From the NCBI GenBank assembly GCA_024742875.1, contig JANSXP010000004.1:124001-188000 (forward strand): a stretch of 64,000 nucleotides of DNA, read 5' to 3'. Below, piece after piece: positions 56,527-64,000 of the stretch. This DNA comes from Planctomycetaceae bacterium (GTDB lineage Bacteria > Planctomycetota > Planctomycetia > Planctomycetales > Planctomycetaceae). The notes beneath the pieces are model-generated. The model worked only from the letters and a program-made list of their open reading frames with translations, had not been told where the DNA came from and made no database searches. Each line of letters begins with the position of its first letter. Within the stretch, counting starts at the first letter, position 1. A program made the position numbers and the translations under genes.

Positions 56527-59010
56527 CTACTGAATGGCAATGGGCGCGTCGGCAGGCTGCGTAATGCGGCGTGGCACGGGGGAAGCTGTGACGCCTGGTT
56601 GTGACTCGGCAGCAGGCTCGCCGCTCTGCAGACGGTCTTCGTCAGGGCCAAAGTAGAGGAAATCGTCATTGGACTTCGGTGCAGTCGCAGCGGGCGTCAT
56701 ATCGATGGCAGGCTGTGTGCCTGAATTCAATCCCATGCCCTGCGGACGCGGACTCATGCCTTCTGCCTGTGACATGCGGCTGGCAATGTTGCCGGCATCG
56801 GGCCCAAACACCTGCACGCCGCGAGCCGTACGCGCATTGTCTCCTGCGGCCACGGTCTGATGGGCGGCAGGAACGATGCCGGAATCCACTCGCCCCTCTG
56901 CCGAAGGAACGCCCCTTGATGGAACGCCCGTCAGCGTTCCCCGGGTTGTCTGCGTCTGAACGGCCGGTCGAATCGGATTGACGCCAGGGCCGCCATCCCG
57001 TTCCCGCGTGTAGACCGCATGTCGGACTTTGCCGCTCAATTCTGCGTTCCCGGCGGCGGCCTGCTGCACAACATCACGAGCCGCCACTCGGCTTTCCTGG
57101 CCAAACGGCACAACCAGATCATGACCGTCACCGGAGTGCACCGTCGAATAGGACCCGCTGAGCAGCTTTTCGGCAATTTCACGTCGCAGAGTATCTCGCA
57201 TGCCCACGACCGGGCCTGCGGCTGTGGCCGCCCGCACTTCGTCCACGACCCAGACATTCTGCTCCATCACGAGACTGGCCGTCACCGCATGCTGAGGGGA
57301 CCTTCCCAACTGAACGGTGGCCCGCTGGGGGGAGACTTTCGTCTGCAGCATCTGCTGCTGCATCAGCCCGGCCACAGCGGAAAAGCGTGTCGGCACACTT
57401 TCCAGGTGAGACAGCACCTGACGATTGAACTCTGAGGACGACGTGCGCTGGAGCGTTTCCAGGTCCTGCGTCTGCCACGCGGTGGCAAATTCGAGGATGG
57501 GAATCGACAGTTCCAGACGGCTCTTCAGAGAAGCCACATGGCCCTGTTCATCAGGATACTGAATATCGTCAATTTTCAGTCGGCCGTTCTGTGTCAGCAG
57601 GCGACACAACAGCAGGCGACCGCTGCCCGTGGTGAACTCCAGTTCTGTCGTGTCGGCAATCGAGTGACTGTCTTTGAGGGTCAAACCGTCGACTTCAAAC
57701 CGGGGAATCGAAAGCGCGGGCAGCATCATGGGGTCGACGCGCCGCCATGTCGCACGCGCAAATTCGGTTGTGGAAATCTGGGCCAGCACCTTCAGATCGC
57801 GTTCTGCCAGGGCAGACAGAAACAAAGACGCACGCGTGGGGGCTGTAAAAATCGACGACAAAGACCGCTGGCGGTCAGTGGTGCGATCGTAAAGTGTCAC
57901 GTCGCTGACAAAGAAGCGCGACACGCTGTTTCCAGGCATCAGCTCTTTTCGCATCTCCGCTGCGATGGCGGCTGAATCCTGTGCTCGGGCGGGCTCCACC
58001 AGATCGACGCGAATCACTTCCCGTCCGGATGGGATCATGAACGTCAAGCGATCATTGTACGCTCGCACAGCATACTCGGCAGGAACTTCGTGCGGGCCAG
58101 GGAGCGTCACGAGCGACAGATCGGCCAGTTTCAGAGCACTGTCAAAAAACCGACGATCAGAAATTTCCTGCAGGGTCCCGTAGTCTTCGGCACGGTACGC
58201 CGTCAGAAACGCGTTGACGGCATTGATGGCGTCGGCCTGCCGCTTCACGGAACCTGGGTGATGTTCTTCACGGTGATTGAATGCCTCAACGTCATCCACG
58301 AGCCACTGCCCGTCGACACGGGAGATGCTCAAATGAATGTGCCCATTTTTGGAGGGCAGTCGCACGACCGCTTCGGATTCATTCAGATTGGCTTCGGGCT
58401 TGCGAGCCATTCCGTCTTCGTAGTTGGATGCGATACGCGATGTCAGCGAGGTCAGCCACTGGTCGGGCAGCGGACTGAGCGAACTGGTGAGTGACGGAGA
58501 TGTCATCGCCAGAATCTCGTCCCGACTGCCAGACTCCCAAACTCCCAGAAACTCCCGCAGTGTCATCAGCAGATCCATCACTTCTGCGGTGGACTTGGTG
58601 ATTCGAGCGCCTCGTTTTTTCTGGCGAATCATCACATCGTCGACCACCCAGTAGTTCTTGACCGGGTCCTTCACCAGATGGAACTGATATTTCCCGCCGT
58701 CCTCTTCCTGCACGATAACTTCCCGGCGCCCCCCTTCGATATCGCGGGACTCCACAATGCTCAGGTCGCCCTTCGGCAGTCGCAGCACACGCAGGTCGCT
58801 GAGAACATCGTCAGACCTCATGGCCGTGCTCTCAAATCGTGTGGACGCCACACGCCGCAGTGCCGGCTCGTTTTCTTCATCCAGAGCATCGGTGAACTGT
58901 TCAATGACACGCTGTTCCAGTCCGCTGTGAGAAAGCAGTGACTGCGTACAACCTGTAAACAGCGGCAGAACAACAGAACAAAGGCAGAGTGTGCAAACGG
59001 CAGGCTTCAT
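56527..59010 (-). CDS. Large lipoprotein with about five internal repeats
   Basis: About 827 residues from ATG 59010 (MKPAVCTLCLCSVVLPLFTG), which gives a lipoprotein signal with lipobox LFTGC; the upstream frame to 59142 is unlikely. The mature chain contains about five homologous units of 110-130 residues, each ending in a W-x-V-D-D-V-like strand: NYWVVDDVMI (near residue 125), GQWLVDDVEAF (242), RFFVSDVTLY (373), GRLKIDDIQY (483) and NVWVVDEVRA (592). Each begins with a helix containing A-F-L-x-A-x-x-x-x-D-x-x-x-L. This fits tandem NTF2/SnoaL-like cone folds (inference). The last 200 residues are low-complexity and Pro/Gly/Thr-rich. Confidence 0.72.
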   Translation of the reverse strand: MKPAVCTLCLCSVVLPLFTGCTQSLLSHSGLEQRVIEQFTDALDEENEPALRRVASTRFESTAMRSDDVLSDLRVLRLPKGDLSIVESRDIEGGRREVIVQEEDGGKYQFHLVKDPVKNYWVVDDVMIRQKKRGARITKSTAEVMDLLMTLREFLGVWESGSRDEILAMTSPSLTSSLSPLPDQWLTSLTSRIASNYEDGMARKPEANLNESEAVVRLPSKNGHIHLSISRVDGQWLVDDVEAFNHREEHHPGSVKRQADAINAVNAFLTAYRAEDYGTLQEISDRRFFDSALKLADLSLVTLPGPHEVPAEYAVRAYNDRLTFMIPSGREVIRVDLVEPARAQDSAAIAAEMRKELMPGNSVSRFFVSDVTLYDRTTDRQRSLSSIFTAPTRASLFLSALAERDLKVLAQISTTEFARATWRRVDPMMLPALSIPRFEVDGLTLKDSHSIADTTELEFTTGSGRLLLCRLLTQNGRLKIDDIQYPDEQGHVASLKSRLELSIPILEFATAWQTQDLETLQRTSSSEFNRQVLSHLESVPTRFSAVAGLMQQQMLQTKVSPQRATVQLGRSPQHAVTASLVMEQNVWVVDEVRAATAAGPVVGMRDTLRREIAEKLLSGSYSTVHSGDGHDLVVPFGQESRVAARDVVQQAAAGNAELSGKVRHAVYTRERDGGPGVNPIRPAVQTQTTRGTLTGVPSRGVPSAEGRVDSGIVPAAHQTVAAGDNARTARGVQVFGPDAGNIASRMSQAEGMSPRPQGMGLNSGTQPAIDMTPAATAPKSNDDFLYFGPDEDRLQSGEPAAESQPGVTASPVPRRITQPADAPIAIQ

Positions 59011-59328
59011 GACAGACCGTTCCTGAGAAAGGAGATCCGGACGGGAGCGTCGAGCGACGCAGAGAACCAGAGAGGAGGGGTGACGACGCCGAGAATGGCG
59101 CAGTCGAATGCGGCTTGTCGCATGTTCTGCGGAGTCGGTCAACGGGGTAAACTGGCAACCTGACCGACCGGCACAGACTCAGCCGCCACTGTCTGCTCAA
59201 TTCGGCAGATGCTGCCACCACAGTGGCGACATCCGGATCTCCCGGGCAGCCGCAGTGTGCACGCAGACCGGCAGATCCTGCCGCTGGAAGCAACACACAG
59301 AGAGCTCGACCGATGCGCAGACGGCCGT
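59011..59328. other. Intergenic region, no gene seen
   Basis: 318 bp between the repeat lipoprotein gene and the EboD-like gene, both on the minus strand. No promoter or structured element stands out. Confidence 0.5.
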
Positions 59329-60498
59329 CTAGTTAACGGTGTGCTTCACGCGTTCGACCACCAGTTCGATCGCCCGCTTCATGATCTCGTGATCAACGGT
59401 GTGCACATCAATGGGTCGCCCAATGGATTCCAGCATCGTCAGGGTCAGCCGACCGCCCAGATGCTGGCGAAACTCTTCCAGCCCGCGAAACAGCTCATCA
59501 GTTCGTGACAGAACCGGGTGATCAAGCAGCAGGCCCATTTGGGCCAGGCAGTCCATAATCTGCTCAGCCTGATCATGGGGCAGACCGTAGACCATATTGC
59601 TGTAAGTCACGTCAATCGCCAGCCCAATGGCGACCGCTTCACCGTGTCGCAGGTCAAAATCGGTCATCGCCTCCAGCTTGTGGGCGGACCAGTGGCCGAA
59701 GTCGAGCGGGCGCGCCTCGAGCATTTCAAACGCATCTCCGCCTTCGGTGATGTGCTTCAGATGCCAGCGGGCTGACTCCTCAATAATGGGCCAGCAGGCC
59801 TCCTGCCGCTGCGGGATCTGAGTCGCTGCGGCATGGATGCGATGAAAGAACTCAGCGTCTTTGAGCAGGCTGACTTTGACGGCCTCGGAAAATCCACACA
59901 CAAAGTCGCGGTCGCTGAGCGTATTCAGGAGCTGCCGATCGTTCAGAACGGCCCACGGGACGGCGAAAGTGCCCACCCAATTCTTCTTTTGAAACAGATT
60001 GACGCTGTTCTTGACGCCCACCCCGGAATCCGCCTGAGCGAGGGTTGTTGTGGGAATCCGCACCAGTCGAATTCCACGGTGTGCGATGGCAGCCGCAAAT
60101 CCGACAGCATCCAGCACCGCGCCGCCTCCAATCACAATCACATAACTGCGGCGATCCAGATCCGCGTGATTAAAGCACTTGAGCATCCGCTCGATGATGT
60201 GGATGTCGTTTTTGACCGCTTCTCCCCCGTCCACCAGCTGGATGTTTCCCGGGTGACGCAGGCGATCAGCATTCGCGGCACAAAATGCCAGGATCCGTTG
60301 CTTCAGATCCGGGTTCGCAGCCGCCACGGCTTCATCCACCCAGAACTGCATGGCGGGTTTGGTGTCTTCGCCAGTCTCCAGAACCTGTTGCAGCACCGAT
60401 TGATCGGCCCCGAGGACATCCGCGGTAAATCGCAGGCGATGAGTGAATTTGACGGGGAAAACCACGTCAGAATCAGCATTTGAGGAATCGGCAGCCAT
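59329..60498 (-). CDS. 3-dehydroquinate synthase homologue, EboD-like
   Basis: About 389 residues from ATG 60498 ([18 protein letters not shown]); the frame upstream is not conserved. It shows the sugar-phosphate cyclase pattern: [52 protein letters not shown], zinc-binding [19 protein letters not shown] and [10 protein letters not shown]. The wording [12 protein letters not shown]...[10 protein letters not shown] and [11 protein letters not shown] is that of EboD proteins of the eboABCDF clusters rather than housekeeping AroB (recollection). In cyanobacteria and algae ebo genes help export or traffic metabolites. No other ebo gene is adjacent. Confidence 0.8.
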   Translation of the reverse strand: MAADSSNADSDVVFPVKFTHRLRFTADVLGADQSVLQQVLETGEDTKPAMQFWVDEAVAAANPDLKQRILAFCAANADRLRHPGNIQLVDGGEAVKNDIHIIERMLKCFNHADLDRRSYVIVIGGGAVLDAVGFAAAIAHRGIRLVRIPTTTLAQADSGVGVKNSVNLFQKKNWVGTFAVPWAVLNDRQLLNTLSDRDFVCGFSEAVKVSLLKDAEFFHRIHAAATQIPQRQEACWPIIEESARWHLKHITEGGDAFEMLEARPLDFGHWSAHKLEAMTDFDLRHGEAVAIGLAIDVTYSNMVYGLPHDQAEQIMDCLAQMGLLLDHPVLSRTDELFRGLEEFRQHLGGRLTLTMLESIGRPIDVHTVDHEIMKRAIELVVERVKHTVN

Positions 60499-60888
60499 AA
60501 CCCAGCAGGTGGAAATTGAAGGAACAGGCGGGATCGTTGCAGGAGGGAGGACCGGCCAGCATAGGCAGAATTCACGACCGAAACCAGCAATCAACGGCAA
60601 TCGCTGCCTGTTGGCAGGAATCAACCCAGCCGACTGCTGAGAAACTGGGGTGTGTTTACCGCATCCGCTGACTTTGCTGTCGGCCTAATCGGAACAATCG
60701 ATACACGTAAAACACGGTTTTCACCGCAGCTTGCTTTGTGCCCCTTTGCATCATGAACACTGTTTGCGCTCCCGAAAAACAACGCAGTGTTACCCAACTT
60801 TTGGCGAAGGATTCCATCCGTGACGGCAGCGTACGCTGCACGGGATTCCTAGCCTCCCCCTTCAGCTCAATTTCAGGAGAAGTGAACA
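60499..60888. other. Divergent intergenic region upstream of the Cys-rich gene
   Basis: 390 bp. It contains the 14-bp palindrome at 60826-60839 and an AGGAGAAG Shine-Dalgarno before the Cys-rich gene; no open frame is acceptable. Confidence 0.5.
60826..60839. promoter_or_regulatory. 14-bp perfect palindrome
   Basis: GCAGCGTACGCTGC lies 50 bp before the Cys-rich protein's start codon. It could be an operator or simply a hairpin in the 5' leader. Confidence 0.35.
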
Positions 60889-61656
60889 ATGAGAGGGATT
60901 ACATTGTCTGTGGCTCTGGTCGTTATGACCATGACAAGCAGCGCAAATGCAGGCCTGTTCGGTCTGTTCGGCGGCCACAAAGGCTGCGGAAGCTGCGGTA
61001 CAGAGCCTAGCTGCTGTGCTCCAGCTGGCTGTGGATCTGCCTGTGAAGCAACCTGCTGTGCTCCAGCCGGCTGCGGAAACGCCTGTGAAGCAACCTGCTG
61101 TGCTCCAGCTGGCTGTGGATCTGCCTGTGAAGCAACCTGCTGTGCTCCAGCTGGCTGCGGTTCTGCCTGTGAAGCAACCTGCTGTGCTCCAGCTGGCTGT
61201 GGATCTGCCTGCGACGCAACCTGCTGTGCTCCAGCTGGCTGTGGCAACGCCTGCGAAGCATCTTGCTGTGCTCCAGCAACATGTGGCGACAGCTGCTGTG
61301 GTGCTGGCGACGGCTGTGGCGAAGGCTGCTGTGCTCCTCGCAAGTGCCGTTTCAAGATGCCTAAGCTGCGTCTGCCTAAGTTCAAGATGCCTAAGCTGCG
61401 TCTGCGTAAGTGCCGCAAGTCAAACGGCTGCGGTGGTTGCGGTGTAGCCGCTAGCTGCTGTGCTCCAGCTGGCTGCGGTTCTGCCTGCGACGCCACCTGC
61501 TGTGCTCCAGCTGGTTGTGGCAACGCCTGCGAAGCCTCTTGCTGTGCTCCAGCTGGTTGCGGTTCTGCCTGCGACGCCAGCTGCTGTGCTCCTGCTGGCT
61601 GCGGTAATGCCTGTGCTCCTTCTTGCTGTGCTCCTGTCTGTGGCGGTTGCAACTAG
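60889..61656 (+). CDS. Exported cysteine-rich repeat protein
   Basis: 255 residues, of which 58 are Cys by my count. A signal peptide (1-21, ending ANA) leads to about six copies of a 13-residue unit CCAPAGCGSACEAT with small changes (S/N, E/D, T/S), then a CCGAGDGCGEGCC cluster, a basic insert in which the 10-residue unit FKMPKLRLPK recurs as FKMPKLRLRK, and about four more 13-residue units. No metal-cluster signature is complete. It may be a disulfide-cross-linked wall or matrix protein; planctomycete walls are known to be proteinaceous and cysteine-rich (general knowledge). Strong Shine-Dalgarno AGGAGAAG. Confidence 0.8.
   Translation: MRGITLSVALVVMTMTSSANAGLFGLFGGHKGCGSCGTEPSCCAPAGCGSACEATCCAPAGCGNACEATCCAPAGCGSACEATCCAPAGCGSACEATCCAPAGCGSACDATCCAPAGCGNACEASCCAPATCGDSCCGAGDGCGEGCCAPRKCRFKMPKLRLPKFKMPKLRLRKCRKSNGCGGCGVAASCCAPAGCGSACDATCCAPAGCGNACEASCCAPAGCGSACDASCCAPAGCGNACAPSCCAPVCGGCN
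61009..61270 (+). repeat. 39-bp tandem repeat array within the Cys-rich gene (first block)
   Basis: A 39-bp unit beginning TGCTGTGCTCCAGCTGGCTG is repeated about six times with few changes, mostly synonymous or at the S/N and E/D positions. A second block with more divergence lies at about 61453-61630. Confidence 0.9.
61351..61410 (+). repeat. Direct repeat coding the basic insert
   Basis: TTCAAGATGCCTAAGCTGCG is repeated with a 30-bp period (near 61351 and 61381), giving two copies of FKMPKLRL. Confidence 0.85.
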
Positions 61657-61713
61657 TCAAGAAGAGGCGAGGGTGAGCTGCAAAGCCCGAGTCATGATAT
61701 GAGCTGACGATGA

Positions 61714-61745
61714 GAACAGGTGGGGAGTCGTGAACCCACCTGTTC
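61714..61745 (+). terminator. Perfect 11-bp hairpin downstream of the Cys-rich gene
   Basis: GAACAGGTGGG (61714-61724) pairs perfectly with CCCACCTGTTC (61735-61745). No T-run follows, so it may act as a transcript end stabiliser or a weak terminator. Confidence 0.5.
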
Positions 61746-61858
61746 CTCGGCTTGCAAATCTCGGATCGTGCGGAACAGAGGTTTGTAAAGCGGTCATCGG
61801 CAAAGTGACACCATCGGACTTGTAGCATAAATCACCTTCCGCCCCGGCTGTCGAGGAA

Positions 61859-62002
61859 CGTGAGGTATCCTCACGGGGGAACATGCACTGGGTTATTCCG
61901 AATAACCAAGTGGTTCCACCGATGCTCAGCTCTTAGGGTGGAACTGATTGGTAAATCGAAAGCGGCGATGAGAAGGGTTTGGCCCGACTCATCGCCGCTT
62001 TT
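61859..62002 (+). ncRNA. Candidate structured RNA of four hairpins ending in a terminator
   Basis: Four perfect hairpins follow each other in 144 bp: CGTGAGG-TAT-CCTCACG (61859-61875), GGTTATT-CCG-AATAACC (61891-61907), GTTCCACC...GGTGGAAC (61913-61920 with 61937-61944), and a 14-bp terminator stem AAAGCGGCGATGAG/CTCATCGCCGCTTT (61959-61972 with 61988-62001) followed by T. It lies between the Cys-rich gene and the PIN/TRAM gene and contains no open frame. I do not recognise 6S, SRP, RNase P or tmRNA signatures. It could be a small RNA, a riboswitch-like leader, or the 3' end of the Cys-rich transcript. No promoter was identified. Confidence 0.5.
61959..62002 (+). terminator. Intrinsic terminator upstream of the PIN/TRAM gene
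   Basis: A perfect 14-bp stem with a 15-base loop that can pair further inside (GGG/CCC), then TTTT counting the last stem bases. It may be the end of the structured RNA or of the Cys-rich gene transcript. Confidence 0.8.
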
Positions 62003-62147
62003 CGTTGGTCTTTTCAAAGGGAAGAATCCGTCGGGGCGCTCGCTTCCACAAAGACATTGGTTGTCTCTGGTGTGATTTGTGCAACAATAGCCGTCCCTCT
62101 GTCTCCCTTTCTCTGCCCCCCAAGACTCGACCTTCGGGCCTGAATCC

Positions 62148-63170
62148 ATGTTGCTGGTCATTCTCCGAGTGGCTTACCTGCTGGTCTGTGCCGGCGCCAT
62201 CCTCGCCTACATCAACCCGGAAGAAGTTGATGGGACGGCCTCCTCACTGCCCCGCATTATTAACGATCACAAGTTGATCGCGTTCGTGGTGTTGTTGCTG
62301 CTCAGCCAGATCGTGACGATTGTGGACATGATGATTCGGCGCAAGCGGATCGAGGTCATCTCTGCGATCTACTTCGGGATCCTCATTGGTGTATTGCTGG
62401 CGTACCTGATGATCCAGGCGCTGACTCCCATCGTGAAGCCGCCATACGAAGGACTGGCCGTGATGCTCACGCTGCTGATCCTGCCGTATTTGTGCGTGTC
62501 GCTGCTGTTGCAGACCAAAGACGATTTTCGCTTTGTCATTCCGTACGTGGAATTTGCCCGAGATCTCAAAGGCGGGCGGCCGCTGGTGGTCGACAGCAGT
62601 TCGCTGATTGATGGACGCATCGCGGATGTGCTGGAGACTCAAATCCTGGAGTCCCTGCTGATTGTGCCCGATTTTGTTCTGGCGGAAGTCCAGGACATCG
62701 CGGACAGCAACGATAAGAACCGCCGCATCCGCGGTCGTCGCGGGCTCGAGGTTTTGGCCACCATGCAAAAGAATCCGCACGCCGACATCCGTGTGGAAGA
62801 AACCAATCGCACAGAATTTCGCTCCACAGCCGTCGATCAAAAAATCGTCGAACTGGCCAAGCAGGTTCGCGGCGGCGTCATCACCAACGACTACAACCTG
62901 AACAAAGTGGCCAGTGTGCAGGGGATCCCAGTGGTCAATCTGAACGATGTGGCCAATGCACTGCGCCCCCGGTTCATCCCCGGCGAACGACTGCGGATCA
63001 AAATCATCAAAGAGGGTGAGAGTGCGGGGCAGGGCGTTGGCTATCTGGATGACGGCACCATGGTGGTGTGCGAGGGAGCGGCCACCCAAATCGGTGAAGA
63101 AGTGGACAGCGTGGTCAGCAGCGTCCTGCAAAGCAGCGCGGGCCGCATGATTTTCACCAAGCCCGCTTAA
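62148..63170 (+). CDS. PIN/TRAM-domain membrane protein (YacL-like)
   Basis: 340 residues. Four N-terminal membrane helices (about 3-120) precede a PIN nuclease-like domain (about 145-260), with acidic residues in VVDSSSLIDGRIAD, VPDFVLAEVQDIAD and GVITNDYNLNKVA, and a C-terminal TRAM domain (about 275-335). This is the YacL/PilT-N-terminus family found in many bacteria; RNA cleavage or binding is likely (family knowledge). There is no clear Shine-Dalgarno. Transcription presumably starts downstream of the terminator at 62002. Confidence 0.9.
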   Translation: MLLVILRVAYLLVCAGAILAYINPEEVDGTASSLPRIINDHKLIAFVVLLLLSQIVTIVDMMIRRKRIEVISAIYFGILIGVLLAYLMIQALTPIVKPPYEGLAVMLTLLILPYLCVSLLLQTKDDFRFVIPYVEFARDLKGGRPLVVDSSSLIDGRIADVLETQILESLLIVPDFVLAEVQDIADSNDKNRRIRGRRGLEVLATMQKNPHADIRVEETNRTEFRSTAVDQKIVELAKQVRGGVITNDYNLNKVASVQGIPVVNLNDVANALRPRFIPGERLRIKIIKEGESAGQGVGYLDDGTMVVCEGAATQIGEEVDSVVSSVLQSSAGRMIFTKPA

Positions 63171-63234
63171 CACCGACTCGCCACCCTCTGTGTCACGCCG
63201 GCGTAACTGGTCTGCGTGACCTGCCCGCGTTTCG

Positions 63235-64000
63235 CTAGTCGGACTCAGCGACCTGCTGAAACTCATCGCACAGCAAATCGGCAAACTGTGGGTCGTTGAT
63301 ATGCCGTGCAGAACGAATCACACGAGCGTGCGGATGAGTGTCCAGTCGTGACTGGAGCCTGTCAAATAGAACACTGTTGATCTCCGGGGCCCAGAACTTC
63401 CCACCGGGTTCATCCAGCACAGAGACACCGCCCTCGGGCATCACCACAGCAAAGGGACGTGTGGCGGCTGCGAGCCGGTCAGCGATAAAATCCGCCATCT
63501 GAGCGTTTTCCGCCGCACTGGTCCGCATAAGGGTGACCTCCGCATTGTGCTCGTGCAGCAGGCGATTGGCGAACGCATCCGGAACGCTGGACCGCGGTCC
63601 AAAATTCACCATGTCGACGGCTCCCAATGAGAGCACAAACGGCAGTTGCGCGTGCACGGCCGCTTCAAAACGCTCGGGACCGGCCGCCATGATGCCGCCA
63701 ACCACGCGATCAGCCACTTCCGTTGTGGTGATGTCCAGTACGCCGCTGATCATGCCGGAGGCAATCAGTGATTCCATGGCGCGACCACCTGCACCTGTTG
63801 CATGAAACACAAGACAGTCGCTGCCCTCAGCTTCCAGTCGGTTTCGTACTTGCGTCACGCAGGGTGTCGTCACACCAAACATTGTCATGGCCAGACACGG
63901 TCGCGGGGAAAACGCGACGGGTGCGGCCTGCACCATGCCGAACATCGCATGAGCGGCGTTGGACAGCACCACCTGGGAGACACGGTTGAGCCCCGCGATA
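63235..64000 (-). CDS. Tm-1-like (UPF0261) ATP-binding protein, 5' end off window
   Basis: The frame is open to the window edge, so the N-terminal part is missing; 254 residues are visible. IAGLNRVSQVVLSNAAHAMFGM, then FGVTTPCVT, LVFHATGAGGRAMESL, GVLDITTTEVAD and PFVLSLGAVDMVNFGP are typical of the Tm-1/UPF0261 family. VVMPEGGVSVLDEPGGKFW follows. The plant homologue Tm-1 is a viral replication inhibitor; the bacterial role is not established (family knowledge). The stop lies 65 bp past the convergent PIN/TRAM gene. Confidence 0.88.
   Translation of the reverse strand, partial: IAGLNRVSQVVLSNAAHAMFGMVQAAPVAFSPRPCLAMTMFGVTTPCVTQVRNRLEAEGSDCLVFHATGAGGRAMESLIASGMISGVLDITTTEVADRVVGGIMAAGPERFEAAVHAQLPFVLSLGAVDMVNFGPRSSVPDAFANRLLHEHNAEVTLMRTSAAENAQMADFIADRLAAATRPFAVVMPEGGVSVLDEPGGKFWAPEINSVLFDRLQSRLDTHPHARVIRSARHINDPQFADLLCDEFQQVAESD

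Noticed and set aside
61009..61640. Regular repeats resembling a CRISPR array
   Set aside because: Repeats are contiguous 39-bp coding units without unique spacers and translate in frame.
60873..61652. Minus-strand open frame giving QPAGAQQ repeats, antisense to the Cys-rich gene
   Set aside because: It is the mirror of the 39-bp repeat array; it has no ribosome binding site, while the plus frame has a signal peptide and a strong Shine-Dalgarno.

Overview
The window (about 58% GC by eye, no rRNA or tRNA genes seen) reads as chromosomal DNA of a planctomycete (Planctomycetota, probably a Planctomycetaceae-like lineage). This is inferred from the mix of genes: a secreted sulfatase, an M1 and an M28 secreted peptidase, a PEP-CTERM protein, a Tat-exported TIM-barrel isomerase/epimerase-like protein, a multi-TM serine/threonine kinase beside an FHA protein, BON and von Willebrand factor A secreted proteins, a DUF2760 protein, a very cysteine-rich exported protein, and many large exported proteins of unknown function. 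Shine-Dalgarno sequences are patchy and genes sit in short operons on both strands. I see no phage, transposase, CRISPR or plasmid signature; this looks like core chromosome.

Layout. 1-9.8 kb: a truncated penicillin-binding protein, exported proteins of unknown role, a vWA lipoprotein and an M1 aminopeptidase-like protein. 10.1-12.9 kb: a Rieske protein and a cytochrome b6-type protein fused to a two-haem cytochrome c tail, with a terminator-like hairpin between the two genes. 13.0-15.4 kb: a striking sigma-54 zone. One clear -24/-12 promoter precedes a small CxxC protein. After the peptide deformylase gene there are two homologous, stand-alone RNA units on the minus strand, each with its own near-consensus sigma-54 promoter, a conserved body of about 85 nt and a strong intrinsic terminator. 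15.6-21.9 kb: DJ-1/PfpI protein, enoyl-ACP reductase, GT-C glycosyltransferase, a divergent AroD-AroE fusion lacking most catalytic residues, and a NosR-like FMN-binding membrane protein. 21.9-33.9 kb: M28 peptidase, sulfatase, an FHA/kinase/membrane-protein cluster, a coiled-coil exported protein, a DapA-family protein, a DUF3365 haem protein and an SGNH hydrolase. 34-45 kb: MarC protein, a translationally coupled Nudix pair, threonyl-tRNA synthetase, PEP-CTERM protein, TIM-barrel protein, cysteine desulfurase, and a compact operon of ribulose-phosphate epimerase, a histidine-phosphatase-like pseudoenzyme and AccD. 45-56 kb: BON protein, lipoprotein, SRPBCC-like protein, a STAS/anti-sigma-kinase partner-switching pair, class III aminotransferase, DUF2760 protein, FtsK, and a non-canonical Nramp homologue. 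56.5-64 kb: a lipoprotein with about five internal repeats, an EboD-like dehydroquinate-synthase homologue, the Cys-rich repeat protein, a highly structured intergenic RNA candidate, a PIN/TRAM protein and a truncated Tm-1-like (UPF0261) protein.

The best candidate for something undescribed is the pair of sigma-54-driven small RNAs at 14.78-15.44 kb together with the sigma-54-driven CxxC protein at 13.0-13.5 kb. Other items worth following are two apparent pseudoenzymes in otherwise housekeeping contexts (AroDE-like and the AccD-coupled phosphoglycerate-mutase fold protein), the b6-c fusion, and the 23%-cysteine exported repeat protein. All functional calls come from reading the translated sequence; no database search was run.
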